Assembly (NCBI GenBank): GCA_025403435.1
Contig: CM046341.1
Location: 4,969,462-5,033,461 of the forward strand
Length of the DNA: 64,000 nt
Origin: Artocarpus heterophyllus
Taxonomy: Eukaryota > Streptophyta > Magnoliopsida > Rosales > Moraceae
Direction: 5' to 3'
This document shows positions 26,663 to 37,758 of this stretch, one piece after another. The notes below the pieces were generated by a model. That model did not search any database and was not told where the DNA came from. It was given only the letters and a program-made list of their open reading frames with translations. The translations under genes and the position numbers were made by a program. Positions within the stretch are counted from its first letter, which is position 1. Every line of letters starts with the position of its first letter.

Positions 26663-28814
26663 TGTAACGTCCCGAAATTTATTTAATGTTAATGTAATGT
26701 AAATGATGAATTAGTGTGCCATAATTAAAGTTTTAACTTTAATTAGATTATTTGGTTGGATTTTGAGTTTTTGGTTGTTTTGTTAAATTGATGCATTCAA
26801 ATGATTCCTTATTGATTTAAAATGATGTTTTGAGTTTTAAAACACAACAATTTGTAAAATGTTAAAAATACTCTGTTTTGCAAAACCGTGGGCGGCACAT
26901 GGTTTTCGTACAGTAAAACCGCCCACCGATTTTCTCTATTTATTTCCTTCTTCTCTCTCTCTCTCCTCACTCTCCCGCAACACCTCTCTCTTTCTTCTCT
27001 CATCTCTCTCGGCAATCTCCCTCTCTCTCAATCTCTTTCAAAAATTTTTAAAACAAATTCGAATCCAAGCTTCGGGATAGCAAGGAGGAAGCTCGGGGAC
27101 GTGATTCGGCAACCGAGAACGCGGATTGAAGCTTCGATTCGAGGTTAGATTCGAAATTTCTAAACTTTTTGCAAAATTTTCAATTTTGTGCATTTTTGAA
27201 ATCTAGGTTGGATTAAGCTTAGAAAACCTTGTGTTTGAGTTAAATGAACTTAGAACAACTAGAATCTAAGCTTAGATTGAAGAAAAACGGATTGAATTCA
27301 AGATTTTTCATTTTCTCCCTCATTTTCTCATTTTCGGATTTTTGAGGATTTTGAGTCAAAATCTTGTTTAAAGGAGTCCAAACATCTTTTAGTATGTTTT
27401 TCTATCAAATATAATTGTTTTTCATGCCTGGGATTTGAGAAAAACAGGCTGGAATCCGGATTTGGATTTTGGGGATCGAGAAACCCGTGGCTGGGATTTC
27501 TGGATTTTCCCAGTTCGGCCTGTGTTCGGCAGGCCGGAGTGATGATCGGCAGGCCGGTGTTCTTCCGACCGGCAGGCCGAATCTGGGGAAATGTTCGGCC
27601 GACCGAACTTTGCTTCCGACAGGCCGAACTGTGCAGTTCGACAGGCCGAAGCAGGGCGTCCGGCAGGCCGACCGAGGCATGGAAAATTTTGTGATTTTTA
27701 CCCGTTTTCACTATTTTGAACCCATATTTAAATCCCAACCTTATAGGATGATTTTAAAGGTACAGATGGCACACTAGGACATCATGAAATGATTTAGTAA
27801 CATAGAATGTCTCAAACTAGATATTGATCGACTTAGTTTGTATTTAGGATCGTTCGTGGTTCCGTGGAGCTAACGTATAGTGGACCGGGATTGCGGTGTG
27901 GGGCACCGGCACGAGTATTGAGGTAGGACTTCTATCCTATTTCTTTGGTAGCCTGGTTTTGAAATGATTTGGCTTTGAAAATGATTTCTATCAAAATGTT
28001 TTCAACGGTTGTTTGAAAATGGTTTTATCGGTTATATTTTAATATACCGTGATCTGAAATGAATTTCATAATAAATGTAATTGACAACACTCGGTAATTG
28101 GGTTTTGAATGATAATGATAATAAACACATGGGCATGATGCCATATCAGAGATCGGGTCGTGTAGCGATCGACCTTGGGGGCAGGTCCCGAAACCCAGCT
28201 AGGCCACTACGGTTGTGATATCATGGTTTGCCTAGGTAAAAGTAAATTGATGTTTTGATTTGACGAGTGGACTGTTCTGTGACAGAACGGTTCTACTCAA
28301 ATTATTTATTTATTTATTTATTTAAGTTTCCTCTGAATAACTTCTAATGATGCTATGTTTCTTTGCATTAAACTATTTTATAAAACATAGTCCTACTGAG
28401 CCTTTCGCTCACGTTTTATTGTTTTAAATTTCCCCCATCTAGGTGGTCTTCCATTTAGGTTTGGAGAAGATTCTTCGGATCGAACTCAGGAGCAATAGGA
28501 GAGTTTATTTATATTCTGTATTATTAATCAAGGCATGTAAGACTTAACTTTATTTGTACTTGGACTGTAATTGTATTTGTGATATTGTCAGAACCATGTG
28601 TGTGCATAAGTTGTGGGTTGTGGAACCCATATTCGCGGTTTTTATTTAATTTTTATTACCCGCTTAATATTTATAAATTCTTTTATAAAATGTGGTGAAA
28701 AATCTTCTTAATTTTTATTTAATTTGATTCTCAAACTCTCGATTTTTATTTAAAATCTTGTTTAATTAATCTAAATATTCCGCCACATCACCTCCCGTAC
28801 TCCGGGGCGTGACA
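26663..28814. mobile_element. Nested insertion, probable solo LTR (2152 bp)
   Basis: Starts TGTAACGTCCCG, ends CGGGGCGTGACA, and is flanked by CGTTA on both sides (26658-26662 and 28815-28819). The ends pair as imperfect 12-bp inverted termini (10 of 12 match), and TG...CA with 5-bp duplications is the LTR signature. No gag or pol is inside. Long LTRs with these ends and the TACTGAGCCTTTCGCTCAC text (28395-28413) are typical of plant chromoviruses of the Tekay/Del type; that assignment is from memory of the family. It holds a pyrimidine-rich block (26946-27045) and a GGCAGGCCG repeat cluster (27528-27677). Confidence 0.82.
27513..27677. repeat. CGGCAGGCCG motif cluster inside the solo LTR
   Basis: At least six irregularly spaced copies of (C/G)(G/A)(G/C)AGGCCG occur, with several TTCGGCC variants. 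Overlapping ORFs on both strands in this spot (about 100-136 codons) come from the GC-rich repeats and have no recognised domain. Confidence 0.7.
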
Positions 28815-29601
28815 CGTTATCGCCTCCAAAGTATGCCCTCAACATATCACCGTCCGAACTAATCGCTCAGCTCAAAGGCAAAGATTATGTTCGATGGCCG
28901 AGCAAAATGGCACTAAGCCGTTTGCGCGACCACTCAAAATACTACGAGTTTCATCAAGACACAGGGCATTTGAAGGTTGATTGGAAGACATTGCGGTCAA
29001 AAATTGTAGAGCTGTTAAAAAAAGGACACTTGAAGGAATTTTTGTCTGAAAAAAGAAGAAAAGTTTATGGGATCGACAGAGAACAGGGAGGACAAAAGGA
29101 TAGACAAATCCAAGATAAGACCCTGTCACCACCACCTGTCAGAAAGATAATTGGGGCCATATGTGGAGGCTCAATTTTTAGTGGCGATTCTGTGAATCAA
29201 ATGAAAGCACATCAACGGAGAGCGAGCCAAGCTACAGTCAGTTCGGCATCTGAAGAATATGGTGAATACGTTATTTCATTTCGTAGTGACGAGGCCTTCG
29301 GGCTTGACAATCCACATGATGATGCTTTGGTTATAAAACTTAATATAGCGAATTGTGAGACCAGCAGAATATTGGTTGACAACGAAAGCTTCGCCAACAT
29401 ATTGTTCCTCTCGACGTTGAAAGAGATGGAGATTTGCGACAAAGAGGTAGAGAAATTAGCCACATCGTTGTTGGGATTTAACAGAGAAGCAACTACGGCT
29501 ATCGGCAGAATAAAGCTTTCGGTTTATGCAGCTGGAGAAAATAAGATGACGAGTTTTCTCGTCATGGATTGCCTTTTGGGCTACAACATCATTCTTAAGT
29601 G
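28815..29601 (+). pseudogene. gag 3' end and aspartic protease, degraded
   Basis: The open frame 28907-29602 continues gag after the insertion. KYYEFHQDTGH stands where Tat elements have a CCHC zinc knuckle (C-x-FH-x3-GH); the first Cys is now Tyr. The protease follows with ILVDNESFANILF at the place of the usual VDNGSSADILF active site; the catalytic Asp remains but the Gly-Ser are lost. The tail TSFLVMDCLLGYNIIL resembles the conserved FLV-x-D-x-x-x-YNAILGR end of the domain. This would have cut the polyprotein, but it is unlikely to be active. Confidence 0.85.
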
Positions 29602-30800
29602 ACCATGGATTCACGCCATGAAAGCTGCCCCATCAACATACCATCAAACGATTAGGTTCCTAACGAAGTGAAGGATCGGGGAGATTTGAGGCGGCCAGGA
29701 GGCAGTGCAGAGGTGTTACGTCATGGCTATGAAGTAGAAAAAGGCTTTATAGCAATTATAGGCAACCCAGCAAAATGGGCCTAGTAACCAAAGCTGCATC
29801 GAATCGGTTCTGGAGTAGCTTAATGAAGTTCAAATTGACCCGCTAGATGAAAGGGGTACAATGAAGATCAGGTCACAACTTGATGCGGGTATGAAATCCC
29901 AAATAATTGATTTTCTTAAAGCTAACAATGATTGTTTCGCATGGTCCCACGCAGATATGCCTAGAATCGACTCAAGCATAATCTTGCATCAACTAAACGT
30001 TGATCTAGACCACAAACCTGTCTGGTAGAAGAGGAGAAAGCTCTAAATTGAATGAAACAACGTCGTGAAAGACGAAGTGAGGAGACTACTTAAAGCCGGT
30101 TTCATTCGTTTTGTTCAGTATCCTGATTGGCTCGCCAACGTGATGATTGTAAAGAAGAAGAATGGGAAGTGGTGCATGTGCGTTGATTTCACTAATTTAA
30201 ACAAAGCCTGTCCAAAAGACAGTTACTTGTTGCTGCATATCGATCGACTCGTCGACGCAACAGTTGGTCATGAGATCTTAAGTTTTCTCGATGCATTCTC
30301 TAGCTACAATCAAATCCTTTTGCATCCTGATGACCAGGAGAAGACCGCTTTTATAACTGAGTAGGGGATTTTTTGTTTCAAGGTTATGCCCTTCGGGTTG
30401 AAGAACGCTGGAGCTACTTACCAAAGGCTTGTCAATATCATGTTTGAACAACAAATCGGTAAGAATATGGAAGTTTACATCGATGACATGTTGGTTAAGT
30501 CTTTGTAGGCTCATCTCCATGTCCAGCATCTGCAAGAATGCTTCGATGTTCTTCGAAAGTATGGCATGAAGCTGAATCTAGCTAAGTGCACTTTTGGAGT
30601 GGCGAGCGGCATGTTCTTGGGTATCTCGTCACGAAGCAAGGAATCGAGGCAAATCCAGATCCAATAAAAGCTTTTAAATTAATGCCTTCGCCAAGAACCA
30701 AGTGGGAAATACATAAGCTTACTGGTCGAGTTGTCGCACTTAGTCGATTCATTGCCAGATCCGCTGACAGATGCCTTCTTTTTTTCTCCAGTTGTTAAAG
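29602..30800 (+). pseudogene. Ty3 reverse transcriptase, broken by stops and a frameshift
   Basis: After a stop-rich linker, RT begins near 29980 (LNVDLDHKPVW). Clear blocks are KKKNGKWCMCVDFTNLNKAC, DAFSSYNQILLHPDDQEKT, MPFGLKNAGATYQRLV and the catalytic YIDDMLVKS at about 30475-30501. In-frame stops occur at 30026, 30362 and 30506, and the frame shifts near 30590 before the FLGYLVTKQGIEANP block. It would copy the element RNA into DNA; it cannot be translated intact here. Confidence 0.93.
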
Positions 30801-31680
30801 AAGAATACGAAATCCGAGTGGAACGAATTATGCAAATCAGCTTTCTAGGAATTGAAGAGATACTTGACGACCCCGTCGATCCTATCGAAGCCAATAGATG
30901 ACGAACCACTATACCTGTATTTGGCAATTTCAGAGATAGCGGTAACTTCAGCCCTAGTCCGAGAGGAAGATGCGGTCCAAAAACTAGTATTCTTCGTGAG
31001 CCACACCATGTTGGGTGCTGAAACAAGATACTCCGTCGTTGAAAAGATCGCCTTTGCACTCGTCATGTCGACTCGGAAGCTCCATCCTACTTTCAAGGCC
31101 ATACTATAGTGATGTTGTCATCTTACCCGATGCGAGCTATTTTGCACAAGCCTAACGTCCCGGGTAGAATGACGAAATAGGCCGTTGAGTTGACGAAGTT
31201 TGACATCGAGTACAGACCTCGGACAGCGCTAAAGGCTCAGGTGCTCGTGGATTTTGTCGTAGAATTGACGTACGGGCCTGAAGGACACAGATCAGAGACG
31301 TGGATCGTGCAAGTTGACAGATCGAGCAATGAGAAAGAGTCAAGAATAGGGGTGGTATTGAAGTCCTTAACTGGCGAAGAGATCAAACAGAGTCTTCAAT
31401 TGGGATTTAGGGCTACCGACAATTAAGCTGAATACGAGACTATGATTGCTGGTATAAAGGTCGCTACGGCGTTAGGGGCTACTAAACTTGTTCTAGAATG
31501 CGACTCCACGTTGGTCGTCAACTAAGCAAATGGAGAGTTCAAGGTACGAGATGAGAAACTTCTATACCTGAGTTTAGTTACTAAGCTCAAGACCCTGTTC
31601 GACTAGTTTGAAGTAAAACATGTCTCGCGAGAACATAACTCAAAAGCCGACGTACTCGTAAATTGGGATCTGCGGTCGAA
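30801..31680 (+). pseudogene. RNase H plus second (Tat-type) RNase H, degraded
   Basis: The first RNase H (30852-31109) has PLYLYLAISEIAVTSALVRE and the YSVVEKIAFALV block typical of Ty3 RNase H after RT. A second, separate domain follows from about 31290 with GVVLKSLTGE, AEYETMIAGIKVA and LECDSTLVV, interrupted by stop codons. An extra archaeal-type RNase H between the RT-linked one and integrase is known from the Tat lineage and supports the classification. Confidence 0.8.
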
Positions 31681-33041
31681 GTCAGTGAAAGGAGAATAAT
31701 CCCCTTGGATCGAATTGATAGTCCGAGCATTAAGCTGGTCGAGAAAACAAATTATGTTTTCCCAAGGGATGATTGGAGGACGCCCATTCAAACGTACATA
31801 TGTGACGGCTGGCTACCTGAAGACAAGCAGACTGCGAGAAAGATCAAAGTTCAAGCAGCAAGGTATTGCTTGATCAATGGGAAACTTTATAGGCGTTCTT
31901 TCACAGGACCTTATCTTCGATGTCTTGAGGAAGACGAGGTCGAGAAAGTCATTCGAGAAGTCCATGAGGGATCGTGCGGCAATTATTCAAGAGGGAGATC
32001 ACTATGCAATAAGGTTAAGAGGCAAGGATTCCACTGGCCAACAATGCAGAGCGATTGTAAAAAACTTCACTTGCAAGTGCAACAGTTGCCAAAGGCACGC
32101 TCCCATCATGCACCAACCAGCTGAAAAACTTTCCTCGGTTAGTTTGCCTTATCCTTTCGTGAAGTACTCAATGGACGTGGTCGAACTGTTTCCTCCGACA
32201 CCTGGACAAGCAAAGTATCTCCTCGTTCTCATAGATTATTTCTCCAAATGGATCGAAACCGAAGCATTTGCAGACATTAAAGAATGAGATATCGAAAGGT
32301 TCATTTGGAGAAATATTATCTACCGGTTCGGAGTTTTGAGGGAGATCGTCACTGATAACGGCTCTCAATTCATCTCCTCATCCTTCAAGAAGTTCTGTCA
32401 CGATTGTGACATTATTTTAAGCTTCTTACCACTAAGGTATCCGCAAGGAAATGGCAAAGCAGAAGCAACAAATAAGACGATGGTGAAGAATCTAAAAAAA
32501 AACTTGAGGCAAGAAAAGGACATTGGGTCGAGGAACTCCCAATGGTGCTATGGGCCAACCGAACAACTCCGAGAAGGGCGACTGACGAATCCCCCTTTTC
32601 ACTCGTATATGGATTAGAAGCTGTTATTCCTGCAGAGGTAGTCGCTCGAGATCTTTGAGTCGATTACTCTCTCCTAAACGAAGCAAAAAATGACAAGATG
32701 ATGGAGGATGCACTTGACCTGATAGACGAAAGAGGGACAAAGCCTTCTATCGCCTAGGTTGTTACCAACAAGCCACCGTCAGATGTTACAACCAAAAGGT
32801 TAAAGTTAGAAAGTTCCGGGAAGGAGAGCTCGTGCTCAAAAAAGTTTTTCAGAATACGAAAGAGGCTTATGCTGGAAAATTGGCGGCTAATTGGGAAGGC
32901 CCTTATCGAATTCGGTCAGTTGTTCGAGATGGAGAATACAAGTTGGAAAGACTAGATGGATCGACTATTACCAAGAGCTGGAACACGAATCATCTAAGGA
33001 AGTATTACATGTATGTAACACCCATTTCACTTTCTTTATGA
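31681..33041 (+). pseudogene. Ty3 integrase, frameshifted
   Basis: A zinc-binding region ([11 protein letters not shown], frame shifted near 32060) precedes the catalytic core. The DDE residues are recognisable: Asp in YSMDVVELFPP (about 32168), Asp in EIVTDNGSQF (about 32350) and Glu in NGKAEATNK (about 32460). The C-terminal part ends with KLAANWEGPYRI and LERLDGSTITKSWN up to the stop at 33041. Several stops and at least two frame changes are present. The enzyme would have inserted the cDNA with 5-bp duplications, matching the GGTAT seen. Confidence 0.9.
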
Positions 33042-33204
33042 TCGATTTATGTAATTGAACTACATTTGGCTTGATCCCTACACATGGGTATGTAGGCATC
33101 TTGTGGACTATAAACGAGTGTGGCCACCTTATTAATTTAAATTTTATTTCCTAAGGATCTCATTGACAATTTGTTCCCAGGATAAGCGGCAAAGCTTTAC
33201 AATC

Positions 33205-33800
33205 ACGCTTCGGACTCGACCAGCTCGATCTGAATCCTCTTGCATGTCATATTCATTGCCTATTGGATCCAACTAGCTTGATCCGACACCGGACTTGTAA
33301 CGCCATCTTCATGGCCCAATTTCAAACTCGAACAGCTCGATCCGAGCTTTTTTGCATTGCCGTCCTCATTGCCTACTTCAGACTCGACCAGCTCGATCCG
33401 AATGCTCCATCTTCATGGCTCAAGTTCGGCCTCGACCAAATCGATCCAAACGCTTCCATATATCATTCCAGACCTAGTTCGGACTGAACCAGCTCGATCT
33501 GGATGCTCTCGAATGCCATTATTATGTCCCACGATCGGACTGGACCAGTTCAATCCGAACACTCGCATGGCCATCTTCGTGGCTTACTTTAGGACTCGAC
33601 CAGTTCAGTCTGCATTCTCTCGTAATGCCATCTTCATGGCCTACATTAGTTTTGGACTTGATAAGCTCGATCCAAACTTTCTTACATCGCCATTGTCATG
33701 GCTCATTTGGACTCGATAAAGTTGATCTAAATTTTCTCATGAAACTTTCATCGCTTTCAGTTTGGGCTTGATCAATTTGATCGGAACCTGCACTTATGGA
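33205..33800 (+). repeat. Degenerate tandem array in the Tat 3' region
   Basis: About eleven copies, spaced roughly 50-60 bp, of a unit with core GACTCGACCAGCTCGATCCGA followed by GCCATCTTCATGGCC-like text. Units decay towards the right end. Variable tandem arrays between pol and the 3' LTR are known in Tat/Ogre elements and can seed satellites. ORFs across the array (33263-33719) are repeat artefacts. Confidence 0.85.
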
Positions 33801-34158
33801 TAGATTGATGCCGTCGTCATGGCTTTAACATGGTTCAACCAACTTTGAGTTCAATATACGTCGTGATAATGCCACAGTTAATCAACTTTGATCCATCAGT
33901 ATCCTTTTAATAAAATTTTCACCAACATCATGGCATCTTTTTGCCACGATAATCGAATTTAACATTTAATAGAGTGATGGCCTCTCAATTTCTTTGTTAA
34001 AATTGGCCAACCGTTTGATCGCTAAACACATCATATAAAAGCACGATTAATTTGAAACTGAATTAATGAAATTTGATATTAAATTTCATTGAAAAAAGGA
34101 AAGCTGTTCGATACAGATTAAACAAAAAGAGATACATGTCGATCAAAATAAACTATTT

Positions 34159-36340
34159 TCAAGCCTCTCTTCCCTCCGCAGGTTGAACATTTTCCCCCTC
34201 GGTTGGCTTGACAATGGGGGGATCTACGAGCTCATCACTTGGAGTTAGAACAGTATTAGGCTCAAGGGCAGAGGGCTCGACAGAAACATCTTGACGGGCC
34301 GATTTGCCTAGAACATTCGAGTCGTCTGTCGATAGTAGTTCTTGTAATTCTTTTATTTCTTCGTCAATCGCTTTGGCGCTAAGTTGGCCTGACTTGAATT
34401 CTAGTAAGGCCTCAAGTCATGCCTTGAAAGAAGAAGTGCCATGGACCTCGAGTAGCTGCTCCTTGATTTCTTCGATATCTCTGTCTTTCGCAGCCACTGT
34501 CTTCTTTAGTTCGTCAACTTCTTCCTTGGAAAGTCGAAGGCTACTGGCCAAGCTCAACACTTTTTCGTTTGAACTGTTTAATGCGTCAGCCGCATCGTTT
34601 AGCTCCTTTTGTTTCTCATCTCTTTCGGCCTTTATCCTCCTTAGCTCTTCTCCAAGTTCCTTATTTTTCAGAAGCTCTTACTCGTATTTGTGAGCCGCTT
34701 TATTCGCGAAGAGGTTGTGAAGCAAAAGAGCCTGCATGGCAAAATTTTAGTATGGATCGATACGATTAAAGCCAACAGGATTGAACATGCATTGGAGATT
34801 TACCTGTCCCATTGCCGCAGTCGATTCGTTGTAGAACCAAGTGAACAGCTTCCCTCCAAGAAGTTCCTCATCTTTGTTGAAGTAAAAATTTATGGCCGCT
34901 CTTGTCGCCGCCTCTTTGTCTTGAATAATACTAACGTCTTTTGGGACGTCGAGGGTCTTCTCAGGAACCCTTCGTTCGGTGTCCCTGGTCAAAGCAGAAG
35001 GCTCTCCACCCTTCCTTTTCTTCGATGATGGGGGCTGTATGTCGAAGGGAGTAGGTGGAGGAAGATCGAACGGAGCGGTTGGATTCACCCCTTTTGGTAC
35101 CGATGGTTCACCAATATCGCTCCTCTTCTTCGCTACTTTGCCCGCAGCTTTCTTCTTTCGCATCTCTCCAACCGAGGGCAATGTTATCTTCATGGCTGAC
35201 AATGCGGCTTCTGTGAAATGAACGTCCTCGTCAGATAGAGGAGTAATATATTTGGACGGATCATACAGCTACTGAAGTGCACCGCAGCATACAAAGACCT
35301 AATCGACTTGTTTTGGAAATCAAATAGGAATACCTGTTGGGATTTCTTTGAAGTGCTTCCAAATCGACGACTTCCTAAGTAGATCGTGTTACGAGATTTC
35401 AGCCTAAGTCCGACCTTCTAACACAAGCAGTGCGTTCAACCTCGCTTGGAACCTCTCGTCGGTTGGAGATGGGTGATTTAGCTCGTCATCTGCAAAGAAA
35501 AAGAGCACTTAAAATCATTTGAAATTAATACTTGAAATAAACGCAAGTATCAAGGCTTACCAATGTGACCAAAAGCAAATGGAAAAGGAAATCGAGTAGT
35601 CAGCTCGAAGGAATCGCGGTTGATTGACATAAAGAAGTATCTTTCTTCCCAATGTTTGTCCGCGTTAACAAATTTCGTTATTAGTTGCTTCGACTGACGG
35701 TACACGAAGTAGAAGCGACCCGAGTTTTTGCTGTTTGGCTTTAAGTGGTAACATCGAATGAAATCGTAAATATCGAAGTCGATCTTGGCCTCTTCGATTG
35801 GAACCATCAGGGCTATCAATAGTCGAATTTCGTTCGGCATTAGCTGTGTCATGGAGATGTAAAAGTGACCAACAATCTCCATCATGAACTCTAGGATCGT
35901 TAGACAAAGACCGAGCTCGAACCATTTGCTGTACATGCAAAACCAGTTATCATTTTGCGTGTCTGCTCGTTTGCTAAGGTAAGGTAGTCGGATTTCTACC
36001 GAAGATGGGACCCCATACTTTGATCTTATCGTTTGCAAATCTGCGTCTGTCAAAATGGATTCTGGGTTCTTCGTAAAAAAGGACACTCCTTTGATTGGAG
36101 AAATGTACTTCCTTTTTCAAACTGTTCGATTTGATCGACATTTGTTGGGGTACCTGCTGGCCAGTTTTGCTCTTCCCCTTGGTTCGTTGCCTCTCCGCTT
36201 GTCCCGGCACCACCAATTCTGACACCTGATTCGATCATGGACTGTTAGCGAATCATTTCGTTGATTTTCCTTTAGTCGCTACCCGACCAAGGATCCTCGC
36301 CGTTGCTGGAGCTTGAATCGATGATAACCGCCTTTGACAT
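34159..36340 (-). pseudogene. Antisense retrotransposon gene with two introns (aORF)
   Basis: Read on the minus strand between pol and the 3' LTR. Start MSKAVIID at 36340; exons 36340-35561, 35489-34804 and 34731-34159, joined by GT-AG introns of 71 and 72 bp that restore phase. Exon 1 encodes a Gly/Ser/Gln-rich head, then a folded region with KWFELGLCL and YISMTQLMPNEIR. This resembles the 'putative gypsy type transposon' (Transposase_28) family found with plant Ty3 elements; the name is historical and no transposase activity is implied. Exon 2 has a basic nuclear-localisation-like stretch (KKKAAGKVAKKR). Exon 3 is a long Lys/Glu/Leu coiled coil ending GREA. In-frame stops and a frame change in exon 1 show it is decayed. 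Function is unknown. Confidence 0.75.
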
Positions 36341-37017
36341 TCTTGCAGAAACAGGTTTACCAAAGGAAAACTAGGGTTTTGGAGATCAAAAAGCTAAAGA
36401 ATCCTAAAATCTAGAGGGTTCCAACTGTTCGTGAGTGTTCTAGACTCGCGACAACCAAACAGGTTCAACAATCGCTGATTTTCTCAGAAAATGAGGCGTG
36501 TTTTGTATCAAAATGCTCAAAATTGAAAGAAAAACAAGATTACAGAAAGAAAATCGCAAGAAATTAGAAGAGGAGGAGGAAATCTTGCTTAAAAATCGTG
36601 GAGAAACTCAAAAACAGAGAGAAAATCTCCGTGAGTTCGAAGAGAGAGAAGCGAAATGAAGAGGTGAGGGAAAATGTGAGTTATATACTACATAGAAGTG
36701 TTAGATCAACCATTAAGATCATTTCGGAACCATTTAATCCAAGGGCTAGGATTTCGTGTCTCTTCGAGTTCCCGCTCAAACTAAGGCGGTGTCTTTTCGA
36801 ATCAAACGCATACGTCAGCGCTGCAGAGATATTTTGGGCCTACCAATCGCGGGATGGCATGTGTTGCAAGTAATTAAGTGCCGCAGTTTCCTGAGGAAAG
36901 GTAATGATTCAAGCTTGGATGCGAGATATTAATCAAGGTGACGTGTCGTAGGACTAGAGCTGGACCTTTTAATCACTCATGTAGTCAATCATACCGACTA
37001 AGGAGTGGAGGGCTAAC
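36341..37017. other. Spacer between antisense gene and 3' LTR
   Basis: Presumed 5' leader and promoter of the antisense gene, plus the polypurine tract. It contains an A/G-rich region (36525-36675) and no domain-bearing ORF. Confidence 0.5.
37000..37012 (+). other. Polypurine tract of the Tat element
   Basis: AAGGAGTGGAGGG lies five bases before the 3' LTR, the expected primer site for plus-strand DNA synthesis. Confidence 0.8.
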
Positions 37018-37758
37018 TGTTGGGGTGCAATTTAGCCAGGCCCAAATTGCCGACGGGCCTGGGAGGCCCAATGTGAAAACTAGTCGAATGGATCGAATGG
37101 AAGGAATTAACTGACTGAAGTCCGATCGAATTGACGATTCATACTGTTCTCTTGGTTCGATCATATTGCTTGGTTGGAGGCATTCGGTTCTTGATTGCTC
37201 AGGATAATTTGTACTCGTTACCCAAGTCTTCGTTTGACCGGATCGATCGCCACGAGTTGGCAGTTATTAGCATGAACTGACCGTTATAACACGTCTAGTC
37301 ATGGACCGAAATGTGGGGGACGTGTGATTCTTGCAACCTATTACCAACCAACACGTGTCCCACTATTGCAGTTATTTGTAGTGCATTGCCCACTCCGTCA
37401 GACGGTTGGGAGCCACGATTTATCCTTATCTTCTATATAAAAGGGATGGTTGTTTCATTGTACGATACACATAAATAGATACAGAAACTCTGTCTATTTG
37501 TTTTCTCATCTATTCCTACTCTTTTGTACACATAATATTATATAGTGAATTACAGTAGACGTAACTCTTCATTAACAAAGTGAACCACTATAAAACTCGC
37601 GTATTATTCTTGTCACAGCATTATTTATTTTGTTTATTTCATTCTAATCTTGCATTATAATTTGAGCTAATATGTTCATTTAACGGTAATTTGAGGGCCC
37701 AAGTTCTTTCAACAACCCAATCCTAAATTAACAATAGATTGTAGATCCACCGTCTACG
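37018..37758 (+). repeat. 3' LTR of the Tat element (741 bp)
   Basis: Begins TGTTGGGGTG and ends CCGTCTACG, where the 5' copy ends TCTACA, so the terminal A is mutated. The end is fixed by the GGTAT duplication that follows. It keeps an 18-bp segment missing from the 5' LTR. Confidence 0.93.

Larger units (their letters stand above)
24488..37758 (+). mobile_element. Ty3/gypsy retrotransposon, Tat lineage, complete but decayed
   Basis: The element has two LTRs (24488-25210 and 37018-37758), a primer-binding region, gag-pol, a 3' tandem-repeat region, an antisense gene and a polypurine tract. A perfect GGTAT target duplication flanks it (24483-24487 and 37759-37763). Domain order is gag, protease, reverse transcriptase, RNase H, a second RNase H, integrase. 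The TTTGGTGCCCACCG text after the 5' LTR, the second RNase H and the antisense ORF are marks of the Tat lineage. Stop codons and frameshifts throughout pol, plus a 2152-bp insertion in gag, make it non-autonomous now. Without the insertion it would be about 11.1 kb. Confidence 0.93.

Noticed and set aside
27328..27777. ORFs of 91-136 codons on both strands
   Set aside because: They lie inside the solo LTR and overlap each other in a repeat cluster; no domain.
34304..34693. 129-codon Ser-rich plus-strand ORF
   Set aside because: It is the shadow of the antisense coiled-coil exon (34731-34159).
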